DNA of 64,000 nucleotides from Limnanthes douglasii subsp. nivea. Lineage: Eukaryota > Streptophyta > Magnoliopsida > Brassicales > Limnanthaceae. Of the stretch, positions 44,927 to 55,059 are shown piece by piece; the first letter of the stretch is position 1; each line of letters opens with the position of its first letter. The notes beneath the pieces were generated by a model, which saw only the letters and a list, made by a program, of their open reading frames with translations, ran no database searches and had not been told where the DNA came from. The stretch covers positions 67,356,352 through 67,420,351 of the forward strand of contig JAUPFV010000004.1 of NCBI GenBank assembly GCA_036936605.1, given 5' to 3'. The translations under genes and the position numbers were made by a program.

Positions 44927-46756
44927 TTATTCAAGACCAATCAGGTTTGTTGATGTTTCTCTGAAATAACGAGACATCGTCTTCCGCTCATTGTTACTGA
45001 AGTTCATCATATCAACTCCACTTACATAGTGTCTCCAACACTTGAAAGCCGTACAAAACTCGCAGCACAACTCAGTTGCTGAGTGTACAGGTTCTGAATT
45101 AGTGTTCTCGTACTTGAACCGCAAAACTTTCAGTGTTTTCGATGGGTCATGCGATATAATAGTTATTGTCTCTATACGAGGGCAAATCCAGAGCAAGCTA
45201 TCCACCAGATCTTCCAGGTTATCATTAGTAGCCGACATCACCTCAATATGCTTCAGATCCCATAAAGGAGGAAGACCCGTTTTCCTCATCGTCATTGGGA
45301 AATTTAATAATTTGTTCGAGTTAAAATCAAGTTTTAAAACTCTACAATGACCGAAATTTTTAAGGAATCGACATAAGTTTATAAACAATTCCAATGTAGG
45401 ATCGCCAAATGGATACCATATAAGGCTTGCCTCTAGAAAAGTAGAGTCAATCCGCGGGGGTGAGAACATCAACATGCGCGCTGATTCATACGTAAACTTA
45501 ATCAACTGTTTAGCATCAACATCAACTTCCACCAAGCTATTGCAATTTCTTAGTCTTAATTCTTTGAGATGCTTGAAGATTGTCACGAACTTCTTCAAAC
45601 GTTTGCATTTAGTGATTTCCAAATACTCAAGGAAGGAGAACAGCGATACACAATTGAACCATTCATTGCTCATACCAACACCGTCCAAAACCAAGCTTTT
45701 AAGGAATATGCAAGCACTAATGTCAACGGAACAGTTTAATATTCGCGAACGATAGCAGAATCCTAGGAGACTTGATGCATGGATTGTGACGTGGAACAAA
45801 TTAGGACATCCGATCAACTCAACCGATTCAAGACACATGCTCGTAACAGATATGGTGGTTACTTTAGCACATTGACATAGTTTAATTGTCTTAAGTTGAT
45901 TACGGTGGATATTCAGCAACTTACAAAGCCAGTCATCCGTCAAACTTACGCCAGTAAGTGAGAGAGAGTTGAGAGCACCAAGATTGTTAGCAAACCACTT
46001 ATCATCAGACAGATTTAGATTTACATGACTAAGTGACATAGACTTTAGAGCCTTGCAAGCAACTATATTGAGAAAACATTTCTTTTTCTTCAAGCTTTTG
46101 AATATGAAATCTTCGAGCTTTGCTGCTATAACCTGAAGCTTTCTCATAACAGAACAAGCACAATCTTGGATAACCAATTTTATAAGGCTCCGACTTGAAA
46201 TCTTGAAGTTTTTTGATCCTTTGCACTGTTTCAGAGTCAATTCTTCAAGAAAAGGCCAGTAATGAAACCGACGATGATGGGAATCTAAGCTAAACCCTTT
46301 CAAATTCAAAACCCTGACTTTATTTAGAGGACACGATATGAGCGGAAAGCTAAAGAAACTGGATTCAGCCATAGGATCTGGGTTAATCTCGTGCTGAAAA
46401 GTTAGATGTAAGTCTGTTGGATCAAGATCAAGATGCAACTCGACGGCTTTTCTCTCTACTACCAACAATAGGATCTGGTCTAATATGTTGGACCAGCTAC
46501 TCAAATGTAATCGAAACATAAACTTGCGTATGCTATGATCTGGTTGCCGAAGAACCAAAAAGTTTTGCAAACTTACCAAATGGGTAGACGTTGCGTATTC
46601 CCGATTAAAGATTATATCTGGAAAAGAGTTCCACACTGACCTGAATCTTCTGGAGAGAAGACTGGTCCGGGCAGTTTCCTCAGGCTGTGGAAGACGAGAC
46701 AGTATGTCGTGAAGGATTGCATCATGTAAATTCGAAATGTGATTATCTTCCTCCAT
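44927..46756 (-). CDS. F-box/LRR protein, 609 residues, single exon
   Basis: The N-terminus (residues about 6-50: ISNLHDAILHDILSRLPQPE, then ARTSLLSRRFRSVWNSFPDI) is a plant F-box, which binds SKP1 in an SCF ubiquitin ligase. Irregular leucine-rich repeats follow to about residue 480 (for example VRVLNLKGFSL, LEELTLKQCKGS, LKTIKLCQCAKV, LEYLEITKCKRL, LKELRLRNCNSLVEV), the likely substrate-binding surface. The C-terminus (LWDLKHIEVMSATNDN; WICPRIETITII) resembles the end of F-box/FBD/LRR proteins without a clear FBD. The ATG at 46756 is the only reasonable start, and the frame is fully open. The substrate cannot be told from the sequence. It lies next to TE-rich DNA but shows no damage. Confidence 0.9.
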   Translation of the reverse strand: MEEDNHISNLHDAILHDILSRLPQPEETARTSLLSRRFRSVWNSFPDIIFNREYATSTHLVSLQNFLVLRQPDHSIRKFMFRLHLSSWSNILDQILLLVVERKAVELHLDLDPTDLHLTFQHEINPDPMAESSFFSFPLISCPLNKVRVLNLKGFSLDSHHRRFHYWPFLEELTLKQCKGSKNFKISSRSLIKLVIQDCACSVMRKLQVIAAKLEDFIFKSLKKKKCFLNIVACKALKSMSLSHVNLNLSDDKWFANNLGALNSLSLTGVSLTDDWLCKLLNIHRNQLKTIKLCQCAKVTTISVTSMCLESVELIGCPNLFHVTIHASSLLGFCYRSRILNCSVDISACIFLKSLVLDGVGMSNEWFNCVSLFSFLEYLEITKCKRLKKFVTIFKHLKELRLRNCNSLVEVDVDAKQLIKFTYESARMLMFSPPRIDSTFLEASLIWYPFGDPTLELFINLCRFLKNFGHCRVLKLDFNSNKLLNFPMTMRKTGLPPLWDLKHIEVMSATNDNLEDLVDSLLWICPRIETITIISHDPSKTLKVLRFKYENTNSEPVHSATELCCEFCTAFKCWRHYVSGVDMMNFSNNERKTMSRYFRETSTNLIGLE

Positions 46757-46790
46757 CGCTCTGTTTTTCGTTTCTTTAGAACCAGAGTTG

Positions 46791-46800
46791 GATTATATAA
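46791..46800 (-). promoter_or_regulatory. Possible TATA box of the F-box gene
   Basis: The minus strand reads TTATATAATC some 35-45 bases upstream of the ATG. If used, the 5' leader would be only a few bases long, so either the leader is extremely short or another promoter element further up is used. Confidence 0.35.
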
Positions 46801-47840
46801 CATCAGGTAAACATGTTAATTTTAAATAGCTTAAAACCAATTTTTTCTCTATAAGTTTTTGCTTTTATTTTTGAAATTTTGGCCGGTTTTATTTGTATAC
46901 TCCATTTTTCAAAATAGTTTTTCAATTACGGTATGAAAATGGTGGATTAAACTTGCAAAATTCAACTAAAATAAATATATAAAACAGAATATTCAATAAA
47001 AGAAAAGGAGAAACAAGAACAACAAATCACAAAAATTAACGAATGCTGAAAAGACGACCAACAATAAATAAATAAAAATAACACGTGACCTATGAAATTA
47101 TTTAAAAGATTAACATGAAATTCTTCATAATAATTTTCGATTAGATATAGTTTTTTTTGTCTCGACTTTTTTTAGCAGGCGAAGGTTTTAGCGGAAGAAA
47201 AAAAAAACAAAATTTAATATAAAAAGTTATGAAAAATAAAAAAAATATATTAAAATAAAATATGAGAGAAGTACCGGTAAATACCCATTCAACTATCTAA
47301 TTATCTATTAGTACCCGAATTTTGGATAGTGTCATTTGGCATCTCGGATAAAAATACCTTCGACTATATGTACTCAATTTTCTATTTCAAACCCACTTTT
47401 TCACCTTCTCAACACCCTAAACCAACTCCATCAAGCTAGTAACCAGCAACCGTTCGACGTGTTACCGTTGATTCTACGCCGGCTGTTGAAGTGATAAACA
47501 CTTACAGGAACTACGTACATTCCGATCTGCAAAATGTTTTTGTTGTTGTTGCGTTTATGGTAACTTCCAAACACTTCTTTATGTTATTTAACGATCGACG
47601 TTGCTTATTTCTACCGAAATCAAGTTTTTAGGATCGGCAGTTGGTATGTTAGTTTATGGGTCTTTCGTCGAACACAGTAGTTTCTTAGGTTGCATGTAAT
47701 GTTAATCCTTTTGTACGTGTTGTGGATGTGTTTTAGGTGGTTGTTTTTTCGTTTTGGTGTTGTTTCCATATTTCCCAGATCCCTGCAACGTGAATGTAAA
47801 AAATTGAAGAATTTGCGTCCTGTTACATGTGTGTTATAGT
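46801..47840. other. AT-rich intergenic region
   Basis: No gene supported. Long A and T runs (47090-47260), then less biased sequence from about 47280 (GTACCGGTAAATACCC, TAGTGTCATTTGGCATCTCG) that could be the end of a DNA transposon or a promoter of the C48-like gene. No inverted partner was found by eye. Confidence 0.35.
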
Positions 47841-47998
47841 ACAATTCGCATCTTCATCATGTATGAATGCAAACAATTCGCATCTTCATTGCCTTTTGTA
47901 GTTGTAAACAATTCACATCTTCATCGCCTTTTTATATTCTACACAATTCGCAGCTTATATTTGCAAACAATTCGCATGCTATCTTGAGAGTTGTTTCC
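47841..47998. repeat. Array of AACAATTCGCATCTTCAT-type direct repeats
   Basis: Five units (starting about 47842, 47871, 47907, 47943 and 47966) share ACAATTCGCA or a one-base variant, spaced 23-36 bp. The last unit (47966-47997) turns into a hairpin ending CTTGAGAGTTGTTT, which ties this array to the palindromes at 61.5-62.7 kb. Confidence 0.75.
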
Positions 47999-48093
47999 AA
48001 GTACAAGCTGACAGAGTCCCTTGTGGGAACAATCGCATGCAGCTGATGATTTGTGTTTTTGCAGGAAGCATGACAACAAAACCAAGCTATTAA

Positions 48094-49600
48094 AGGTCAG
48101 GATTTGGGAGCCTTCTGAAACTGCTGAAAGAGTACCGTATTACTGCTGCCCACATCGAAGCTGCAAGAAACACACACTTCTACACACTTTTGAAGGCGGC
48201 ATTCGACCTCTGGAATGTGGCAGAGCTGCCGAAGAAGAAGTTTTATTCGAACATTCAGTGGGTTGTGGAGATGTTCTCGGTCAATCAAGACGCCTTCCAA
48301 TTTGGGTCGAAGTTTTTGAAACTAACGACAGACGATGTACAGGTCATTTTTGGGCTGAAGCACGACACAGAGGAAATGGCTTTAACAAAAGCCGGAGCAT
48401 TCCACAGCAGATACATAAACGGGGAGGAGAACGAATTAAGGATGATGAGAAAATACCACATGGGTGAAGTGTCGATGAAGATATGACCGGCGAATAGTAT
48501 ACCATCACGAACACCATTTTAAAATTATTTGTAAATTTAGTTTCCCTTCTACATACTTTTGAAGGCGGCATTCGACCTCTGGAAATTGGCAGAGCTGTCA
48601 AAGAAGAAGTTTTATTCGAACATTCAGTGGGTTGTTGAGATGTTCTCGGTCGATCAAGACATCTTTCGATTTAGGCTGAAGTTTATGAAGCTAACGACGG
48701 ACGATGTAAAGGTCATTTTTGGGCTAAAGCACGACACAGAGGAAAGGGCTTTCACAAAAACCGGAGCATTCTACAGCAGATACGTAAACGGGGAGGAGAA
48801 CGAATCAAGGATGATGAGAAAATACTACATGGGTGAAACGTCGATGAAGATAGGACCGACGAATAGTAAACCATCACAAACACCATTTTAAAGGTATCTG
48901 TAAATGTAGTTTCCCTTCTACACGCTTTTGAAGGCGGCATTCGACCTCTGGAATGTGGCAGAGCTGCCGAAGAAGAAGTTTTATTCGAACATTCAGTGGG
49001 TTGTGAAGATGTTCTCGGTCGATCAAGACGTCTTCCGATTTGGGTCGAAGTTTGTGAAGCTTACGACGGACGATGTAAAGGTCATTTTCGGGCTGAAGCA
49101 CGACACAGAGAAAATGGCTTTAACAAAAGCTGGAGCATTCTACAGCAGATACGTAAACGGGGAGGAGAACGAATCAAGGATGATGAAAATATACTTCATG
49201 GGTGAAACGTCGATGAATATTGGACCGACGAATAGTAAACCATCACGAACACCATTTTGAATATATCTATAAATGTAGTTTCTCTTATAAGCAGGATTCT
49301 GAACTTTACTAACACAGCATGTTGTGGTGGGTTTTACCGGCAGGTATAGCAAGAGCCATCAGCGAAGGGGGAAGTATGAGTTGGAGGATGTTGCCCGGCT
49401 GTTGATACTGTTTTTGTGCTCAACCCTATTCTACTCCGTATCTAGAGATGTAATGGGTTGAAGTGCGCTTTATTTTGTTGAAAACCTCACCAGAATAAAC
49501 GATTACAACTCTGGATCAATAATGTTGAATCTTCTCCAGTTTATCAGGAGTTGCTTAGAAATCAGTTGTATACGGAGAACTTCTAATCGTAAGATTGCTT
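48094..49600 (+). pseudogene. Plant Ulp1-associated N-terminal domain (5' part of split C48-like gene)
   Basis: The frame from 48094 reads SGFGSLLKLLKEYRIT, then THFYTLLKAAFDLW, FYSNIQWVVEMFSV and KLTTDDVQVIFGLKHDTEE. The GFGSLL and DV..(I/V).GL landmarks fit the N-terminal region found in plant Ulp1-type, often MULE-associated, proteins. The exon is followed by two further copies of its second half. A downstream exon from 49344 (after TTTTACCGGCAG) reads YELEDVARLLILFLCSTLFY, then after a one-base shift ALYFVENLTRINDYNSGS. The first copy has an early stop, and the frameshift and the organelle insertion beyond 49.6 kb make the gene dead. Confidence 0.6.
48173..49260 (+). repeat. Exon triplication, period 369 bp
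   Basis: TTTTGAAGGCGGCATTCGAC occurs at 48188, 48557 and 48926, and the homology runs the full period, through MFSVDQDVFRFGSKFVKLTT and GLKHDTEEMALTKAGAF to TPF and a stop. The units differ by only a few per cent. Sequence between the coding parts (for example TATCTGTAAATGTAGTTTCCC) looks like intron, so an exon with flanking intron was amplified in tandem. Confidence 0.85.
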
Positions 49601-49624
49601 TATTTAGTCCAAATATTAGTTATA

Positions 49625-49922
49625 TACAGAGCATCTTGATGATAATACTTATCCCGATGCAGCCCTAAAAACACAGGTCTCCGCAAATTCGTAAGACCAT
49701 GTATGGGGGCTGACGCCTGCCCAGTGCCGGAAGGTCAAGGAAGTTGGTGACCTGATGATAGGGGAGCCGGCGACCGAATAGCAGCCCTCTTTCTCCACTC
49801 CAACTACTCATAAAACTAGCACTTTCCTCCCTTACAAGAAGAATGGAATGACACCTTTAAGTGACTCGTAGCGGAGAGAGGGTACTCAGAGAAGAGATGG
49901 GCTAAGTAAAGCGGCTATTCTT
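49625..49922. other. Organelle-derived DNA, left part
   Basis: The 23S rRNA-like piece (49665-49778) is followed by less AT-rich sequence (TTCTCCACTCCAACTACTC, GGAGAGAGGGTACTCAG) unlike the nuclear surroundings. The Tat element starts at 49923 and the organelle-like sequence resumes at 58888. Exact borders are by eye. Confidence 0.6.
49665..49778 (+). rRNA. Fragment of plastid-type 23S rRNA
   Basis: The stretch CTAAAAACACAGGTCTCCGC ... GTAAGACCATGTATGGGGGC, TGACGCCTGCCCAGTGCCGG, and AGTTGGTGACCTGATGATAG, GGAGCCGGCGACCGAA is the conserved large-subunit rRNA segment just before the GCCCCGG..AACGGCGGCC region. The form is that of plant plastid 23S (GGTCAAGGAAGTTGGTGACC). The match stops abruptly after CGACCGAA. 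It is a nuclear or mitochondria-borne transfer, not a working rRNA gene. Confidence 0.8.
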
Positions 49923-50342
49923 TGAAGAGTCCGGATTCTGTCACCACACCTTATGGGAGCCGGACAGGGTTAATTCGGACAATGTCCATTTCACCGGACA
50001 GGGGTAGTTCGGACAACTTTCATTCACTAAACTATCCGAACAGAACTAAAGTACTTAAAACTTAACCACTTTTTGACTAAGCTGAGTACCTACTTACATA
50101 AAGCTAATGGGTCTTTAAACTCGACCTGAATCCATTAAACACAACCCGAAAGCCCATATGGCCCAAAGATAAGGGTATAAATACTCAACCACCTACATTA
50201 AATGAGGGTAATGAAAATTAAATACAACCAGGCAGCTCAATTCTCCCTCTACATTCTACCCAAACATTAAATACTCTCAAAATTCCACAAAACTCTAGAT
50301 CAAAATTACAAACTTACCCTCAAACAAAAATAAACCACATCA
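49923..50342 (+). repeat. 5' LTR of Tat/Retand element
   Basis: 420 bp. A TATAAATACTCAACC box near 50176 is the likely promoter. ATTAGCGACCATAGTGGGAG follows directly and is in the primer-binding-site position. Confidence 0.85.
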
Positions 50343-50414
50343 AATTAGCGACCATAGTGGGAGAACGACGGTGCCTAAATCAAGCATTCAAAACCATCAG
50401 AAAAACCAGTCCGA

Positions 50415-51992
50415 ATGAATCCGGACGCACCAGAAGTACCACAAGCTTTGCTTGAAGTGATGGGAGAAAATGATGAATATACCATCAGCGTGATAGATTA
50501 AAGGGCGAGATAGAAGCCCTGAGGGCAGAGAGGGCAAAGATGGGCATAAAAGAAAAGTCAAAGGCATCAGTTGCTCATCATACTGACAACCCTAGAGATC
50601 ATGAGCCTTCGAAAACCTATGTGATTACAAAGAAGACTCATGCTAGCTCTAAAAAGTCTCACCGGTCTAAGCCTGTGGAGAGCTCTGATTCAGACTCAGA
50701 ATCTTCCAGTAGCTCCTCGGGAGAAGATGGATTTGAAGAATCTTTGTCATCAGCAGTGATGAGGGCCGATCTAAAAAGAAACAAAAGTTGGTTAAGAAGT
50801 ATTAAAGAAAAAGGGATAGGCATGGAAAGTTAAAGAGGCATATAGGCAAAGGGTCATCTCATAGCCGGAGACACATAGACCGGATGCTGGTGGATCCTTT
50901 TGCCTTCCATGATGAACGAGGTATCTTTGCAACTCCTAACGAGGATACCGTTTTCAGTCGTGGCCGGAATTGGAGACAATATCCATTGTCATCCAAGATC
51001 CTGTCCGGGAACCTCCCCAAGAGGTTTGATAGTATGAAAATGGAAAAATACGATGGTAGTAAAGACCCGGACAATCACTTGGAAAAATTCAAAAATTTCA
51101 TGATGAATTTTGATGATGACGATAAGTTGCTTTGTAGAGCATTCTCCGAGTCTTTTATGGGGAGTGCCCTAAAGTGGTATAACAGCCTACCACAGGGGTG
51201 CATCAGAAATTTTGATACCTTTTGGGTGGCCTTCCGGAGGCACTTTGTTAGAAGTAAGGAGGTGAATGGCAATGGAGACACAATTATCCATTGTGCCCAA
51301 GAACCGAATGAATCTCTGAAGGAATATATAAGTCGCTTTGTAAACACCAAAATTGGGTTGGCTGATTGCTTCGAACAAGTAGCAATAGCTTCTTTAAGGC
51401 GGGGCTTAAACCGTGGAAATTTGGCTGATTCAGTGACCATAAAAATGCCATGACATGGGGAGGTTTACTGAATCATGTTGGAAAGAAAATTAACGTAGAT
51501 GAAACAAAGAAAACTAGGGTGCACAGGCAGGTGAGGTCTGCCCCGGCTGCACCAAACCCCAACCAAAATCAGTCCGGGAACAAGGCAAGGGAGGCCGGGC
51601 AGGGTCATAACAGAGCTAAAGCTCAGTCTCAGCCAGCTGCGCCTGCCCAGAGTCAGCAATCTAGAAATAAGAGAGGGCCTTGGGTTCAACCGGAGTGGTT
51701 TGCTGAGATAAAAGAAAGTGTAGCCACCATTTATGACAAAATAAAGGAAGAAGTACACTATAGAAGGCCAGCTGCGCTACAATCTCCTAGGGAGCATCGT
51801 AAGAATTTCTTCTGTCAGTATCATAATGATACTGGCCATACCACTAAAGATTGTATTGCTTTAAAGCAAGAATTCCAGAATTTAATTGAAAGAGGAAAGT
51901 TGGGAGTATATGTTAAAAGAAGAGGAGGAAATAGGCCTGATAATGCTCATCGGGTCGGACCAAACAATGCAGGCACATCCGCTCCGGAATGA
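50415..51992 (+). pseudogene. gag of Tat/Retand element
   Basis: A start at 50415 (MNPDAPEVPQALLEVMGEN) soon meets a stop. The main frame resumes to 50833 with a Ser/Asp/Glu-rich stretch and again at 50884-51453, the conserved gag core (SGNLPKRFDSMKMEKYDGSK, then ALKWYNSLPQGCI and FVRSKEVNG). A frameshift at about 51450 leads to the C-terminal part (51450-51992), basic and Gln/Ala-rich. It has the Tat-type zinc knuckle CQYHNDTGHTTKDC. The protein would form the particle and bind RNA. Three breaks make it non-functional as it stands. Confidence 0.85.
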
Positions 51993-51995
51993 GCT

Positions 51996-52728
51996 ATGGT
52001 GATAATCGAGAGATTCGATGTAGAGTTAGAGTACTTGGACCCCGATCCAACTCGAAACAGAGTGGGTGCCATTGAGGAACGTTGTAAAACAGTGTCCGTG
52101 CTTATTAACTTTTTTGAGTCACTCACAATTTTCGGAGGGGATACCATGACAGCACCCACTGCTTCTTCGAGGAAGAGGCATGTTCATACTTTAGCTACCC
52201 AACTGGAGGGAGTCATGACTTCATATCAATCGCAGATTCAATTTCCCTTCATTGTTTTTGATGAGGATGACTTAAGGGGTATATCAGGTCCTCATGAAGA
52301 TGTTGTTGTCATAGGAGCATCCATTGGGGGCAATGACATAAGACGAATTTTGGTTGATACTAACTTCTTGCAAAAAGATGAAAAATCCTGCGGTAATTCA
52401 GCGTTCGAACAAGTCAATTGTGGGTTTCACTGGAAGCTCAGCATATGTAATCGGGGAGTTCGAAGAGGAAGTTTTGTTGGGCAAGGGCCCTTTTAAGAAG
52501 ATGGTTAGAATACCGTTTGTCGTAGTGGATTATCCCACTTGTTATAATGCTATTCTAGGGAGGCCTTGGCTCTCTAGGATGCATGCAGTGGCCTCAACAG
52601 TCCACCAATGTTTGAAATACGTTGTGCAAGGACAAGTGGGAGTTGTTCGGAGCAGCCAAAAGATAGCAAGAGATTGTTATGCAACAGGCACTGGCTCCTC
52701 GGACGTTGGGGGCAGTTTGTATCAATAA
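51996..52728 (+). pseudogene. Protease region of Tat/Retand element
   Basis: Upstream spacer DEDDLRGISGPHEDVVVIGA and then RRILVDTNFLQK. The retroviral-type aspartic protease should read LVDTGSS here, so the catalytic Asp is present but the Gly and following Ser are replaced through a small indel. The frame then shifts into 52354-52728 (GKGPFKKMVRIPFVVVDY, YNAILGRPWLSRMHAV), which is the usual protease C-terminal part with the ILGRPWL signature. Confidence 0.75.
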
Positions 52729-52830
52729 AGAATAACAGTTTGAGGGGCTCTCTGGGGTGAGGGTGAAATTGATGACCCCAGAGAGACCCCTGGAGTTTTA
52801 ATACCAGTGTAAGAAGTCGAAACACATTCT

Positions 52831-53672
52831 TTGGAAGAGGAAAAAAATGTTAAGATAGGGTCCAAAATGGCATCCGAACTAAAGGGTAAAATGTTGAAGT
52901 TCTTAAAAGACCATCAGCATGTTTTTGCTTGGTGCAATGCTGATGTTACCGGAGTACCAGCAACTATTATATCTCACCAACTGTCCATCCGAAGAGACAT
53001 AGCACATGTGGTACAAAAGAGGATAGCTTTTTCCAAGGAAAAGGCCGATGTCATAGTTCAAGAAGTCGACAGACTTACCAAAATGGGGTACATAAAGGAG
53101 TCTCAATATCCTTTATAGACAGCCAATCCGGTCTTGGTGAAAAAGAAAAATGGCAAGTGGCGCATGTGTATCGATTTCACAGATCTCAACAGAGCTTGCC
53201 CAAAGGATTTGTACCCAGTTCCCCGGATTGATCAGTTGGTAGATTCCACATCTGGGAACAAGATGTTGTGTTTCATGGATGCCTTCTCCGCATACAATCA
53301 GATTCAAGTTGATCCGAATGATCAGGAGCATACTACGTTTGTTACTGATATGGGCCTTCATTGTTACAAGGTGATGCCATTTGGGTTAAAAAATGTTGGG
53401 GCTACTTATCAAAGGTTAGTAAACAAATCCTTTACTGATCAAATTGGAAGAAATATGGAAGTATACATCGATGACATGATGGTAAAAGTGTGGACAAAGA
53501 GCTACACTTGACAGATTTCCAAGAAACCTTAGCTAACTTAGTAAAAGTAAATTTGAAAATAAATCCAGAGAAGTGTGTGTTCGGAGTACAGTCCGGGAAA
53601 TTCCTGGGGTATATAATAAGTGAGAAAGGGATACAGCCTGATCCGGACCAGCTTAATGATTTATTCCAATGA
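52831..53672 (+). pseudogene. Reverse transcriptase of Tat/Retand element, truncated
   Basis: Linker (HQHVFAWCNADVTGVPAT) and RT N-terminus, a stop at 53118, then the RT palm: KKKNGKWRMCIDFTDLNRAC, CFMDAFSAYNQIQVD (first catalytic Asp), VMPFGLKNVGATYQ, and YIDDMMVK with the two further Asp residues. After a frameshift near 53500 it ends NPEKCVFGV...FLGYIISEKGI and PDPDQL. At about 53665 it jumps straight to the integrase core, so the connection, RNase H and zinc-binding part of integrase have been deleted. Confidence 0.85.
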
Positions 53673-54560
53673 GATTTATATCCCAGCCATCCCTTTAGAG
53701 TCAATTTCTGAGCCTATACCTTTTGCTCGATGGGGGTTGGATTTGGTGGGACCTCTACCTATGGCATCCGGAGGACGCAGGACAATAATTGTTTCTATTG
53801 ATTATTTTTCGAAGTGGATCGAAGTAGCTCCATTGGCAGGAACAACTTCAAAAGTTGTTATAAAATTCATTTTATCCAATATCTGCTGCAGATTTGGAAT
53901 TCCCCAGAAGATAACAACAGACAATGGGCCACAGTTCGACAACAAGGAAATGGAGAGTTTATGTGCCTCTAGAGGTATACAACATTGTTTCTCTTCACCT
54001 TTCCACCACGAGAAAATGGTCAAGTTGAGGTGGCTAACAGGACTATACAGTCCAGTTTGAAGAAAATTTTAGAAGGGGCTGCTGGAAAATGGCCTCGTTA
54101 TTTGTAATAAGTTTTGTGGGCTTACCGGACTACACCTGGGGCTGCAACACAAGAATCACCTTTTGCTTTGGTCTATGGGATGGATGCCATAGCTCCCTTC
54201 ATTTCGAGTTCATAATTTCTCCGAACACGCTAACGATGGGGCTATCAGAGGTCAACTTGACTTGATAGAGGAAAGAAGAGTTAAGGCTCACCTTAGAGCT
54301 ATGCACTATCAAGGTTTGATGAGAAGCAGGTTTGCTTCTAAAATCAAGAGAAGGGATTTTCAACCGGGAGATAAGGTGTTGAGAAACGTTTTCCTACACA
54401 CTAAAGAGAGGCAGTTCGGTAAATTGGCTCCAACTTGGGAAGGACTCTATCTGGTCATTGAAAAACTTAAGCCTGGAACGTACCGGCTCCAAGAAAAAGA
54501 TGGAAGGATTTTGAATCACACTTAGAACATTGAGCACCTTCGGATGTACTTGGAGTAGTA
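53673..54560 (+). pseudogene. Integrase core and C-terminus of Tat/Retand element
   Basis: FARWGLDLVGPLPMASGG, DYFSKWIEVAPL and ITTDNGPQFDNKE give the first two catalytic Asp residues. The Glu lies in ENGQVEVANRT, in a shifted frame at about 54010-54045. The C-terminal domain (54262-54525) reads IEERRVKAHLRAMHYQGL and PTWEGLYLVIEKLKPGTYRL, close to the GPY/F module. The end HLRMYLE near 54558 is the usual Tat polyprotein terminus. Confidence 0.85.
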
Positions 54561-55059
54561 ACTATGTAAATATTTACTTGTTTAAAAGTTCATGTAAATA
54601 TTTGGGGGCATACTCTTTCCTACCCTGGTGGCGCAGGGAGGTTTTAATGAGGTGTCCGGGCTTTTTTATAAAATTTGATGCCTTCTTAAAAATTCAGAGT
54701 GTTTTTACTTTGTTTCTTGTCAAATTTTTATTTAAACACCGGCCGGATTGGATTAAAAGAGTGATGACTACTTAAACATTTGTCATCGGAGAATTTAAAC
54801 ACTCTCACTTTAGAATGTTTATGAAATCTAAGGGCTGTTTAAACATTAGCCACCAAAATTGAAAAAACTATGAAAGAATGCAAGAGTTGTGAAAAATAAA
54901 GATACCCATTAAAACAACCGAAGTGTCTTGGCCATCCAAGGACTTTGAATTGTCAAAACAAATAGATGTATCCGGTCGAAAACCGGACACAGTTACAAAA
55001 ATGCCTTGGCCATCCAAGGACTTTGGTTCAATCAAAACAAAAGTGAAAAGACAATTACT
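54561..55059. other. Region between pol and antisense ORF of Tat/Retand element
   Basis: Non-coding. It contains CTTGGCCATCCAAGGACTTTG twice (about 54930 and 55005), a short direct repeat around the tail-to-tail ends of the two transcription units. Converging transcripts would end here. Confidence 0.6.

Noticed and set aside
48021..48467. 148-codon plus-strand frame (EPSETAERVPYYCCPHRSCK...)
   Set aside because: It is a different frame of the C48-like exon. The frame starting SGFGSLLKLL continues into all three exon copies and carries the family motifs.
49665..49778. Functional organelle rRNA gene
   Set aside because: Only about 114 bases of the large-subunit rRNA are present, with abrupt ends.
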